Below, piece by piece: positions 33,901 to 46,085 of a stretch of 64,000 bases of DNA. Below the pieces are notes generated by a model, which saw only the letters and a program-made list of their open reading frames with translations, was not told the DNA's origin and made no database searches. The position numbers and the translations under genes are program-made. Source of the DNA: Bombus terrestris (lineage: Eukaryota; Arthropoda; Insecta; Hymenoptera; Apidae); assembly GCF_910591885.1 (NCBI RefSeq), contig NC_063269.1:5332001-5396000 (forward strand). Direction: 5' to 3'. The stretch's first letter is position 1. Each line of letters begins with the position of its first letter.

Positions 33901-35690
33901 TACCGTTGCACGCTCATTAAGTAACTCCTGGCAGATTACGTTTCCTTTTTTTACGTTTTTTAACATCGGGCATTTGGCCGTAAGTTTCCAAGTAAATAAA
34001 TATCTTTGGTTGATCGACAAATGGTCCTGAAAGCGTGGCGCCCAGCCGCGCGCCGTTCGCAAGCCGCGTTACTTTCCGCATTAAAAAACAATACGCCGTG
34101 CACGAAACGAATTTATGAATATGAAATATGCAGAACAATTTTCCCTGCCACGAATATGGAACGTTCGGTTGCACGAAATAATAAAATTACCCGACTAATT
34201 AAATATTAACCGCGTACTATTCTCGGCGCGACATTCCTCGTTTATACACGGTGTTGCCGTTTGACGTGGCATCGATTTATGTTCGTAGGTACCCCAACGA
34301 TGTACGTGATTGCTTGTAAAATGGAAGCAGAACTAAAGGGATCGATCGGACAGCACGAAATATCCGTGAAATTGTCGTTGGTCGGGCTTTAAGTCGGACC
34401 GCACGAAAAGTGGCGTTCCTTGCTCGTGTTACGAGATATCGGTGGACGGGGCTGCGGAACCTTCTAAATCGTTACAAACCGTTTACAAGGGGGAGGAGGT
34501 TTATACGATCTGGGCTAACGACAGCAGAGTAAATGGTTAGTAGCAACGAGCCAACAGCGACTAGAAAGCGTGCAAATGAATATACATTGCTTTCGTGACG
34601 CGCGACGTCGTCGTGTCTCGCAGTAATATAAATTTCGACGCGCAGACCGACGAGAAGCGTCCGCGAGGACCATTGCCGTCGGTTGGCCGACATTATTTCA
34701 CTTTGTCCTGCTGGCCGAACCGTGGCTTCCTAGTCTCGAATTAGAGTTAATTAAAATACGAGCCGCAAGCCGTTAACGCCGCCGATAAAATCTCTTCTGC
34801 GCGTTTGCATGTAACTCTGTGTGTGCTAGAGCCTATGCTACTATAGCGCAGCTCTAGAAATCGCCGTTACGTAAAAGGCTAAACGCACAGCAAAGGGAAA
34901 CAGTATCGTTGCTCTTGGCGACGATCGTGCGTTATAACGGCTAAGAGGATTAATCCCATTCGCATTGAGATATCGTGGAAACGGAGAGGGTGAGTTGCCG
35001 GTTGCAAGTTAATCGTAGCGGGCAGATCGGGCCGATGTCGATAGGAGCAAGGGTGTTGGCACACGGACACCGTCGACGCCACTTTCGTTGTTTGAAAAGT
35101 CTTCCGGCATTCGTGGTATTGGAAAAAATTCCCTGCAACGAGATTGCGTGCCGAGAATTCTTGGAGATTCCCGGCATCGAAGGTCAAATATGCAGCCGAA
35201 CCGTATAACCGGTCAGATGCATTCTAATTTTCACGAATGCGATACACGCGTCCTGGCCGGCACGGCGATACCGTGCGCACGGATCACTGCATATTCTCAT
35301 CGAAAGAACGTCAATTATCCCAGCAAGTATTTCAATTTTTGTCGGCACAAAGCCGCAGGTACGCGACGAAGACCGACGGGAACTCGAGAAAGTTTTACGG
35401 ACTGCAGACAGACAGAGAGAAGGTTCGAACAGCAGCCCCATCGATGTTTATCCGAACGTCATTCTTATTGCGCATATTATGCATTCCACTCGCACGAGGT
35501 AAATCTCTTTGAGAAGCGTAGTGGAAATTGGAGAAATCTGGAGATGCTCGCACCAGCAACGGCAAGTTTCTCAGTTCGATGGAAAACTTGGGAATCGACG
35601 TGCGCCGGAGAGCCCAGGAGCCATCGGTATCGAGCAAACTTTTTCACCCCGGAATTTTCAAAACCCCCGCGCTCGCCGCCCCAGGGACCG

Positions 35691-35826
35691 CGTAAATTTT
35701 CCAACTTCGCACCGAGAATCGAATATAACCGAATAACCCGGTCACGGCGTTTGATCTCGAGAAATTCCAAGATAATTCCCCGGGCGATACCAACCTGGCC
35801 CCTCTTCTATCTCCGGGAATCTCAAC
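35691..35826 (+). repeat. dispersed repeat, copy 1
   Basis: It begins CGTAAATTTTC, contains an AACCGAATAA word, then a 19-base core GTTTGATCTCGAGAAATTC, and near its end ATCTCCGGG. The same words occur in the same order and similar spacing at 36488-36630. The parts between the words have diverged strongly. It is therefore an old duplicated or transposed sequence of unknown family. Confidence 0.6.
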
Positions 35827-36487
35827 GAAGTCCGACATATATTCTCTTTTCTTTTCCTCCTGTTCCACTGCTTCTCCCGAATCTTGTCGCGCGATTCCCA
35901 TGAAAACCCGTATTCTGCCAGAAATAGAGTTTTCTCGCCGTCGTGTTTCAACGTGGCACGAAACTACGATACAGATGTCATTTATCTTTTCTCTTCGTTC
36001 ATACGCCCTACACGTACGCGTTGCTTTCTCGCGTTTAGATCGTTACGTTATTTTTATCGCGTTCGTTTTAGCAACTTTTATCGTTAGATGTTATATAATC
36101 TCTTTTCTTTGGAAAAACGGCCATCCTCTCGATCGTGAGAAAACGAAACGTATGGAAGAGAATCGTGGGAAAAATGAATTTCACGGGCCGATGGGATTCG
36201 AGACGGGACCATTCTCGCGGAAACCAAAAGCCATCTCCAATGCGCTTCTCAACATTCGATACCTACTTTTCGTTTCTCGCTGGTGATATATCGCTCAGCG
36301 TTTTTACAAAAATTGATACCGCGTGTCCGTACGCTGCAATCACTTCTCGCTCTCGACGAAAGCCGTGCTCCACGATATATTTCATTTAAACAAAGCGCCG
36401 TCGATAAATAAAGGATATCGCCACCCAAAACCGCAAACATCTGCCTTACGCAATTTATGGATTCGAAGATAGGATTGTCCGGTGTCC

Positions 36488-36630
36488 CGTAAATTTTCTC
36501 AGCGCCGGTAGAGCGCTACGGCAACCGAATAAGCTTCTCGCGGACCGTTTGATCTCGAGAAATTCGAAGATCATTCGGAGCAGTGTGGTGAGCAATCGTA
36601 TCGGCGACGATCTCCGGGGAGATCTCTACG
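36488..36630 (+). repeat. dispersed repeat, copy 2
   Basis: Second copy of the repeat at 35691-35826, in the same orientation and about 800 bp downstream. The 19-base core is identical, and the start (CGTAAATTTTC) and end (ATCTCCGGG) words are shared. No terminal inverted repeats or poly-A tail are evident, so the type of element is unknown. Confidence 0.6.
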
Positions 36631-38379
36631 TTTCCTTGGAAGCTCGCGATGGAATTCTCAGCTCGCGAGGCCGCGCAACCGCTATCCGCGATTTTTACGA
36701 GCGATTTTAGTCGCTGGATTCTGGAGTTACCGACGCTCGATATCGCTCGGTCGCCGAACGAGATCTCTCGAATTCGGAGAACCGATCCACACATTTCCAA
36801 AAGCTTTACGCGGTCTCCAATCCCTTCCAACGTCGGTTTACTCTTTTTTCCGTCGAACGACCTGACCCCGATCAAAGAGTTTCAAAGCTGCCAACGAACG
36901 AGAGTCGTAGATACAAAACTCTGTCGTCATCGTACCATCGATTCGTTACAATTATAATTACGATTGTTACAAGCGCACAGAGATCGAGTCGAATCGTTCG
37001 TTAATGAAATTTATTCGCCGATTCGATGCATTTCTCTGCGTCTGTCTTTCTTTCCTTCGTGCTCTCCCCTCCTTTCGTTCGGCCTGTCTATCGATCGAAT
37101 TATTTATCGCTCGGTGTATATGGGTAATGAGACGCTTCTGGTTTATGAATCTCATCGAACCGAGACGCGTACCGTTTCTTCCTGCAAACTTGGATAGTCT
37201 GAGAGGGATCCCTTTGAGTTGTAGAAATGTAGGTCCTCTCAAGGAAGATTGCCGCTGAATAAAGCAGAAAGATACCAACGGTAGGGAACGGCGTACCAAA
37301 CGGAAATATCTAAATACAGCGAGTTTTCAATTCAGAAACGCGGGGGCTGGCGCTTCGGAGAAAACAGACGGGACGGAACGGGATGAGACGAGACGACTAC
37401 CACCAAAGAATAACTGGAACGCGGAGATCATCGTGACGTATACTCTCTGGAATAAATCCGAACGCGGGGTCCGCAGCCAATTACGGGAAACCGACGCGAG
37501 AAGAGCCGGGAAAAACGGATTGAATCGCGTTCATCGTAAGAGCGTCGCGTTTGTCAACGTTTGGCAACGTACCAGAGCTTGTCCGAACATCTTCGTTACC
37601 GTCAGTAACCGTCGTTGCCCGTCGCATTTTTTACGATAATTGGCCCTGCTCCGGCGAAACCGATCCTTGCCAATAACGAAATTTATATTTTTCTCGGTTG
37701 CCTGGTGCGATCGAAAAAGACTGGAATTTGCAAGGGAGACTCGCGACATCCGTTCTCTTGAGCGTAAGATCAGCGTCCGGCTTGTTTGTCGAGTCGCGAA
37801 TCGAATACGGCGTCGATTAACGTCGATCAAGCAGCAAACTTCTTACGAGTATCCAGACTGTTCGACGACTCTCCGCTGCGATAGCCAATACGACCGTGAA
37901 TTAACCATTTAAATTTATACGATCGATATTGAAGTTGTTACGCGATGCATTCTTATTCATCGAGCAAGATCGGCAAATCGACGAGAAAATATCTACCGCG
38001 ACGAAGTAGAAAAGAAAGACGCGATGTCGATTCGAAGGGAATTCAGCTTTGCCGTTGATTTCACTTCGTTGGAACCACGAGGAGGAAAAGAAATAAAGAG
38101 GAGTCGACCGTGTAAAAGCGACGATTTTCGGCAATGCTTTTTATCCGGGAGAGATTCGTTATTCTCAACTACCTGGCAATCGTGTAATATCGACGATAAT
38201 CAGTATCGTCGTTTGTTAAAACAAAAATTATTTCTTACTCGAAATGTTTTACCGTCGTTATTATCGTGAAACGCCGTGATTTTTATATAAAAACAAAAAA
38301 TAGAGAAAAAAAATAATGTTCGAAGGAAGATCGACACGGTGATTAAACAAGTAACGTAATTGCGCGACGGTGCAGCGGG

Positions 38380-38535
38380 AATTCGCGAGCAATGATTATA
38401 TGCAAGTAAGTGGAGAAGAGCGGCGGTATTATTGCTTTATTGCTCGGATCGATCGTCCGAACGCTTTTAATTATTAAATCAACTAACGAGCTGGTCGAAT
38501 TAATTAACGATCCCGGTCTATCTAATTGATACACA
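38380..38535. promoter_or_regulatory. homeodomain-word-rich patch
   Basis: Several TTAATTA, TTAATTATTAA and AATTAATTAA words occur close together between CpG-rich flanks. Such clusters are common in regulatory DNA but also in neutral AT-rich patches. There is no other support. Confidence 0.15.
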
Positions 38536-39119
38536 GTCAGCGTTTTTCCCGTCTGCCTCGATCTTACGGCTTCTTCGTGCGTGAATCAAGGCCGAATAAA
38601 ACGTGGCTCGAACGTCGGAGAGAAGAGTAATCTCGGAAACCAGGTCGAAGTGTTTTCAGTCGATCGTGATTTTCGCGCATCCGCGAATTCTCGAGAGCGT
38701 TTCATCAGTCCCTTCTTTGAAAATCTTTGTTAGAAACCAGAAGCCACGCGAGACGTAGCTAACACGATCAAGCTCGTTTCTTCGTTGCCCGATTATCGGT
38801 GTAACTTTGTTCCTTTGTCTTTGTAGCGCTACGTCTCTTCGCGTTCTTTGCCAATACGAAGCGTATGAAAAGCAACTCTCGGTTCGATTCCCGTCGTTCT
38901 CTACGGCAACAAAATCGACGATTTCGAGGCGATCGCGTCCCGTCGACCATTTACCATTCGCCAATGTTAATTCGCCGCGACGTAATTTTATTCATGCCGA
39001 GTCCCACACCAACGATGAAACGTTTTCGCTACTGTTCTCTTCCGCGTCTCTAATTCCCCTCTATATCCTGTCGGTCGTATTTTTTCGCTCGTAAATTTAC
39101 GAGCAAATTCGCGGGCAAT

Positions 39120-39400
39120 GTCACGGTTAAAGGGAAAATGTCAGCGTATCAAGTTAATCCGGCAAAACAAAGGCCGAGCACGACTCCGAAAGCCAGTGAC
39201 AGCGCGTGCAATGCATTCAAATAAATGAGTAATGCCCTTTGCAGTTTGTACAACAGTGGCGGCGTTGGAGGCTTTTGTTGCAGATGTCAGCCTGGGGAAG
39301 AAAATGGCGCGCTGCAAAGGATTCTAAAAACACCGGGACACGAATAGGACAACGACGAGCGTCGCTTGTCAATTAATTAGAACGACGAACGGGAGCCGCC
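39120..39400. promoter_or_regulatory. candidate conserved enhancer-like island
   Basis: This is the clearest low-CpG island in the window; its texture differs sharply from both flanks and no frame looks coding. It contains TAATCC (39155-39160, K50 homeodomain-like), AACAAAGG (39166-39173, SOX/TCF-like), CAGATG (39281-39286, E-box) and the octamer ATGTCAGC twice (39138-39145 and 39284-39291). The co-occurrence suggests a cis-regulatory module under constraint. This is inference; alignment to related genomes would decide. Confidence 0.3.
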
Positions 39401-40877
39401 GATTTTTCTTGCATTTTGTCCATCCTTCGTTAAAAGTGGCTCGTAGGTTTGCCAATTTAGGCAGCGTGCGTTATCGCGTTCGCGATAGACAAAACATCAC
39501 CGTGTAACAAATTTTGTAAGGAAGCTTTTATTTCCCTGCCGAATTTCCTGCGATACGATTACGTTAAAATCGGCCACGTGACAGCAGACACACGCTCGAA
39601 GGTGGTCGAAACGCGGAGAAATTTTTGTACAACGTGTTACTGCAAACACTCGCCGGAGACGAGGCAGCGTCTCTTATGGACGATCTCTTAGTCGTTTCTT
39701 CGTCTCGTAGTAGCTCGTATGGTTTTCAATTTCCCTTTTCGCTACTGCGGGCGCGCTATTCTCTTCGTTCACATCGAATCCTTCCTTTTTTTCAGCTTGT
39801 TCATTTTCTCGTACTTGCCAACGATGCCGCGACTTCTTTCTAGAATTACATTGTAAGCTCGGAGACCTTGGAAAATCGTGTCGCAGGAAATCGGGCTGTG
39901 TCAAGAGAAATCCCATCCTCTCCCTTTCCAACCGTTATTTCCTTTTTCACCCTTCGTTCACCGATCTCTTCTGTCTCGATTCCGCCAAGTAGAACGTCGA
40001 GTAACCGTTACCCGATGTCTAGTCGGCAACCAACGGAGGAAACGTTCCCTCGACCGAAACGATATCTTCCTTACCGAGAAAATGATTCTCGTCTCGCTTT
40101 CCAGCTTCGCTCCTACCAGCAACCGAAAGAAAAAACCATTCTATTTTGCAAATTTCAACGTATCGATCGAAGAATCGTCGAGATAGTATCGACGAAAGAA
40201 CGATACCTCGCGCCTCGTTTCGTTCGGTTGGCCGTGCTCGAGAAATGGGAGTACTTTCGAGACAGTCGGAGGCGTTGTCGATAATTTGGCACCGCCATTA
40301 CCCGAATACACGTGAATTTGTTAGATGGTCGTGCAGATGCAACCGGAAAGATTAAAGTCGTTACAAGTCGGAGGATCACGCGCCGAACGTACGTAGCAGC
40401 CGCGAGAACGTAGCTTGAAACTCAATTTAACAAACGCCCGGCGACGTTTCCGAGACAGTAACGCCGTTGCCGCGTACCTCTTTAACCAACTGTGCCTGTT
40501 ACTCGTGTTCTCGCAGCCCGCGAGATTGGAAAAACTTTTCTTCCCGAAAGGCAAATTACGTGGTGTACGGTGCAACGACGAGAGACTGGGGAAACTCTGT
40601 TTGCACCACGGTGGGGTGGTGGTGAGTGGGGGGCAGGACGCGCGTCGATCGTGGAAAAAATTTCCGAGAACGCAGCTGCCGAAATCGAAATTATTCCAAA
40701 TCCTATCGAAGCATGGCACGGCGGCCTCGAAAAGGATGCGCTCGAACGAAACGACGACGAGAAGAAGGGGAAAATTCCACGGGCTGGCAAGAACGATCCT
40801 CGAACGAGAAGAGGATTCCGGTTGCACGGATCCGAAGACGCCGTTGAAAGGAAAAGGTTTCGCGAGCTGCTCTTTGA

Positions 40878-40908
40878 AATAAAAAAAAAGAAAGAAGAAA
40901 AAAAAAAC
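40878..40908. repeat. A-rich tract
   Basis: A-runs interrupted by single G. It resembles a degenerate poly-A tail, but the sequence upstream shows no recognisable retroposon body. Confidence 0.6.
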
Positions 40909-41660
40909 GTTTCCCGCTGGGCGACGGAAAAGCCAGCTTCTTTCCAGAGAACCGCACCAGACTCCCCGGGGCTCCTTCTTTACGGGAAAAAATTATCTTT
41001 GCGAAAACGAGGCTACCGCTCGCGTTTTTTAATCCCCCCGCTTGTTCTCGCCCGCCATCTCGTTCGAGCCACGGCTTTCTCGAGCGAAGCTTTCTCGGTC
41101 GCGATAATTAAAGCCGTGTGGTCGCGACACTCCGCGTCGTTCGACGCGATCAATGAAACCGTCGAAAACGCGCGACGATCGTCCATGGAAATATACAACG
41201 GCCACTGTCAAATTAGTACAAAATTCGATTATCGCGATGCATCACGGCGAAGGTCCTGTGTTGATATTTATTTACTGGAACGCGAGCGCGAGCGCGTTTT
41301 TCGATCCGGCGAGCCACGATCGCGTCCGACGCAGACATCGACACCGATGCCGCCACGCCAGATAAAGAATCGATCATACACAAATCATCCTCTCCGCGGG
41401 AAAATCCCCGATTATCGACATTACCGTGCCAACATTCGAATTTAACGGCTCGTTATTTACAACTGGATTATCGAGATACTCGTGCCATTTTCAGCGAAGC
41501 CACCGTGGAAAAAAGGAGGAATATGTACGCCACGTGGCTGGCGATAATTTCAAAATCGTATACATTACGGAGTTAATTTAACGAGTGATCAGCGTTAACC
41601 AGTCTCGTAATAATAATCCAACTAGTTCACGCGTCGCGCGCAAATTTACGCTCGCACGGA

Positions 41661-41680
41661 CGTCGTCGTCGTCGTCGTCG
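41661..41680. repeat. (CGT)n microsatellite
   Basis: Six exact CGT/GTC units, the complementary class of the GAC runs elsewhere in the window. Confidence 0.8.
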
Positions 41681-42440
41681 CGAAAACGAAATCGGTGAAC
41701 ACTCGCGATGTTCGATACAAATTGTGGCGCGGCCGAGCCCTTTTCCTTGTGCATCGCCATTTACTTAATTCGAAGAAAAGGTTTCTTTAGCCGCGGGATA
41801 GGAAGGGAGAAAGGGAGAAGGGAGCAGTAACGGACGCGAGGCAAAAGAGAAGCCAAAAAACGACATAGAAGAATACCCGGTGAAAAGCTTTGCATTAGCG
41901 GGCAGAGAAAAAGCGGTTTCTGCCGGCCGCTATTCGCCGATTCCGGAACGGTGTACATGGCCACTCGTTGAATTACTTTCCCCCGACGTAAAAAACATCA
42001 ATTTCCCGAAGTTACGCTAATGCTCTTGGAAGCAAATAAGAGGGGCAACACTCGCGAATCTTTGCAGTCTCGATCGATTCGCGTTACCCGGCACGCCACA
42101 CGCCGACTTGCCGCGCCGTGCTGTTTCTGTTTATTCCGTCGACAGACTCGTATGAAATTGCTGGCGGCCGTGGCCTCGCGTGCACACTAACAAAACATCC
42201 TTCGATCAAAAGGCGTAACAAAAGCCCATTAAAATCTTCTCTCGAATCAGCGTGTATTCGGTGGAACCAATTCTCGCGGTTTGCCCCGGGAAAATTTTCA
42301 TATGAAAAAGCTGGAATTTAACCAGAAATCGTCTGGTCAGAGCCGGGATGTACAGCGGGATGTTTCGAATTGGACGGGAAAGCCTGAAACGCGATTCGCG
42401 AAATACGTTTGGCAAGAGCGAAGAATTCTCGGTGAAAAAC

Positions 42441-42475
42441 CGTTGCGTTGCGTTGCGTTGCGTTGCGTCGCGTTG
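42441..42475. repeat. (CGTTG)n pentanucleotide array
   Basis: Five CGTTG units in a row, then a one-base-variant unit and a final CGTTG; the array ends in CGTTGCAACG, a short inverted copy of the unit. Shadow frames therefore show a repeating LRCVA-type peptide that is not protein evidence. Confidence 0.85.
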
Positions 42476-45400
42476 CAACGCGTAAAAAGCGGCGACCAGT
42501 TGCTAGCATTGGCGAATTTCGCCGCAGGAGCGAAGCGGCGCGCGAAACGAGAAGGGAGTACAGGTATTCGCTAAATTAGGTTCCATCGGCACAGACGCGT
42601 CGATTCTCTCGGTTCTATTAATGCCGTAGGACAGAGGAAAATGGGAGGAGGCAAAGCTGGCAGCGGTAAAACGTGTCTGGCACACGCTTGGCCCCGACCG
42701 ACGCCGCTGAAAATTTCTTTTCCCTCGTTTTTTCAACCACCACCGACCAGATGCATATACGTTCGTCCCCTGGTTTATCCGTCTCTCCGCTTTTACGCTT
42801 TTCCTTCGCTCGCACACAGCGCTTCGCTTACGCTGTTCTTTCTGTCACGGGGAGAAGCTGATAAATGATGCAAATAAACAAAATGAGAGAGATTAAGGGA
42901 AGCCGAGAAGCAGAGAGGAGGAAACGAGACAGAACGAAAAGCGTGGCACGCTAGCAGAAGCTGGCCGCGAAAAACTGGAGCAAGATCGTTTGCCGTGCAA
43001 TAACGTTCGCTATTGGCCGGGAAGATTATTTTCGCTCGGGCCACCAACACCAGCGACAGAAAATCTATACCAACCGTAAACTATTACATAATTACGAGAG
43101 CCTGTATATCCGGAACAAAGAACACGGTCGAATCTCCGGTTCCGCTACTTTTACCCTCTCCGATATAATAATTTCAAGCTGCGCGAACAAGGCTAATTTC
43201 CGTACCGGACACGTTCTCTCACTGAATTTTTCCTTTTCATCATCGTTTTATCCGCTGAGTTATGTCTGACAGTCGAACGAGAATAGATCCGCGTCCGACG
43301 AAGTGCATATACGAGGTTACGATGAATGGCAGGTTCGCGATGAACGATAGACGGCAAGGAAGAGCTACTTCTCGGCTTCGCAAATATTTAGAGAAAGTAA
43401 GCGCGCTGTACCACGCCAATCTTTATCTGCGAGTATCTCGAAAGTGAAAAATTCACTGGAAGCTAATCCAGCTGATAAATGGAATTTTTTCTCTCGACCG
43501 GCTAATCGAATGAAAGCAACGGAGGATACGGCGAGAGACGTAGATACCATCCAACTTCAATTCATCGTCTGAAACTATCTGAAAATACCGATGGGTGCCA
43601 AGCATAGGTCTTGCCGATGATTATTTCTTCGATCGTGGATCGTAGTAACGACGCCATCTCCTCTTTGCCGCTGGACATTTCGGAATGAAACCAACGTAAT
43701 CGGTCGAACAATCAGACCGGCTCTACTTTCGTTCGGAATTAATCTTAAGGATCCCCGATCAATTCGCGCGACATCGCAAAGTTCGATGATTCCTTAAACA
43801 GGTGACAAACCGATCGGACGAAGACGAAACCGGTCGGAACGCCTAGAATCGAGAGGCGACGTCGCTATCGCGATCGAGTATGTACAGTACCGCGAGCTTA
43901 CTCGGTTTAGCGTTGCATTGACGGCGAATCGTTTCTCGCGTCGATGCGATCTCGTTATTCGATTCTCGTTTCGCCAATCGCGGATATACGGCACGATCGA
44001 ACGTTGCAAACGGGCAGAGACCAAACAGAGACGTCTGTACTTGTAATTAAGGACCTGGCGCGTGATCGCGTTTCCGAGGTACGAGCAAAGCTGGCCGATC
44101 CTCGCAATCTTTTTTCAGATTCTGGTAGTCGCGTGAACGTAGTTCTCTCGTCGGAATTCCACTTATTGCCAGCGCCGACGCTTCTGTGCCAGCGCAATGT
44201 GTAACGCTACGAAGCAAATAAATCAAAACGCGTCTCATTCGATGCCACGAGTAGTAGAAAAAAACTGCAGCCGCTCCTTTTGCCTTCTCTCAGTCCGTTA
44301 TTACGAGAACAATAAAGATCGCGAAAGTACGCGGGCTTGAAGTCACGCGGTTGCAAGCACGTCTTGCTTGCCGAGCTTTTTGCCCAGCAGGGGGAACCAA
44401 GGCTTTTACATACTTTTTTTCGCCGTTTCTTCACGCCATGGTCTGCACGAACGGTAGAAGTGTACCAGCATGTTCGCGCCAGGCCACCTGGCTAGATAAA
44501 AATTATTATTTAAATTTGTTCGTGCTCGCAAACTACAAGGATGCCCGCGAGAGAAGAAAATACGCGACGAAATAATCGCGTCTCTCGTCGCGAAATCGCG
44601 GCGGAGTTATGATTTTCCATGAAACCATAAAAACAGGAAGACCGTACGCGAGAACCCTTCTTGGACTCGGCTATTTACACCGAGATTAAACTTGTAGAAT
44701 CGCTTCTTCTGCTCGCCGTCTGAATAAGCAGCGTTCTCTCGCGCAACTAAATACGACGTACAATGTTTCGGTGATTGAGCCAGGGATCGTTACGTTGTAC
44801 CGTGTATGGAGGAAAAAAGGTCGTTGAGAACGGCCGAACGAGCGCGCGCGAATGTTCGGAGAGCGATTTCTGCCGGGTTGAACGGGAGAACGGCTTTCAC
44901 GGTTAACGGAGTTTGCCGCGGATGATCGAGCTTCGATACTAGGCTCTGGATTCTGTAAAATTCGTCCCGCAAACCGGTGTAAATAGCTGCGACGACTCGC
45001 AAAACTCCGAGCGATCCATGGAACATCAGCGCCGGCAGCGATCGTGTATTCGAGGGGTACTGCGCGTCGCCGGGATTCCGAGAGCTTTCGCAAAGCCTCG
45101 GGGAGTTTTAGCTGCGGAAACCGAGCCACTCCATGTCTGCTCTCTACCTTTGCCCACTCGGTGAAATCGTTATTTCCCATTTCGAGAAAACGACAGGTTT
45201 TTCTCGTGGATGCTCTCGAAGCGAAGAAGATCGCGTCGCGTCGCAACTTTGTAATTGCGCGCGATCGAAAACGACGCCGGAACAGCGGCGGCCGGGGATC
45301 GCCAATACACGGACGAATAACGGCAAAAGCATCCCATAAAGGAACATATATGGTCACGATACGCTTTAAACGATACGCTCTGCTCGATAAGCTCGACATT

Positions 45401-46004
45401 TTCTCGCCGCCATTGATCGTATTCGCCTAAGAATCGCCGTTAACCCAGCGCCGACGTAAGCGTTAAAGCGCGCGAAACGCTTCGCGTGGACGAGGATAGC
45501 GATACCCGAATCTCTCGGACAGCGACGCCGATAGCGCGAGGAAACGGGCTGTGAACGGTACATAGGATCTGGAATGGCGTATAAATTCGTCGAGCACCGT
45601 TATTCTCGGAAACAAGCGTTTCGCGTCTTTCAACGAGCGTATGAAAGGTAAGCTAGGAAGGTAAATTGGTACCTATGGAAGGCAGTCGTTTCGATATTAG
45701 GCTCGGAGAGATGAACTCTGTTCGTGGACTGAATGGCTCGATTGATTAAAGCAATCGTCCAACGAACGAGAGATCCGACTCGAAATCCCTGGGCTAGTAA
45801 ACCGAATAGCCCGTTCCTGTTCCTCCTACGTAGGGATTCCTCTCCTCTTCCGTTTCACCGGAAACAATTTCCAGGAATTAGATTGGCGAGCAAAGGAGGT
45901 CGTCGATGAAAAGAAGGAGCTCGAGGAATAAAGCCGAGGAAGCGCTGCCACGTCGACCAGCTATCCCGCCAGCTTCTCTTACGTTGCGTCCCTTTTCGTC
46001 AACC

Positions 46005-46085
46005 AATGTATATGTACATACATATACATACGTACAGTATGTATACATATATATATATACACATATTAGTACACACACAAGACAT
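46005..46085. repeat. TA/CA-rich microsatellite with hairpin
   Basis: Alternating pyrimidine-purine sequence of TA and CA units. Within it TATACATAC (46023-46031) pairs perfectly with GTATGTATA (46037-46045) across a 5-base loop. Such sequence can extrude a cruciform or adopt Z-like forms. Confidence 0.8.

Larger units (their letters stand above)
33901..39119. other. gene-free block with a diverged duplicate repeat
   Basis: No supportable gene. A 37-codon frame at 34279-34392 sits in a low-CpG patch and is mentioned in the findings. Two diverged copies of a repeat lie at 35691-35826 and 36488-36630. A stretch rich in TAATTA-like words lies at about 38380-38535. The remainder is unique CpG-rich sequence. 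Confidence 0.55.

Noticed and set aside
40492..41445. Longest open frame of the window (317 codons, plus)
   Set aside because: It opens at GTG, has no Met before about residue 232, crosses an A-rich low-complexity tract (Lys/Glu run) and shows no domain; it is consistent with stop-codon depletion in CpG-rich DNA.
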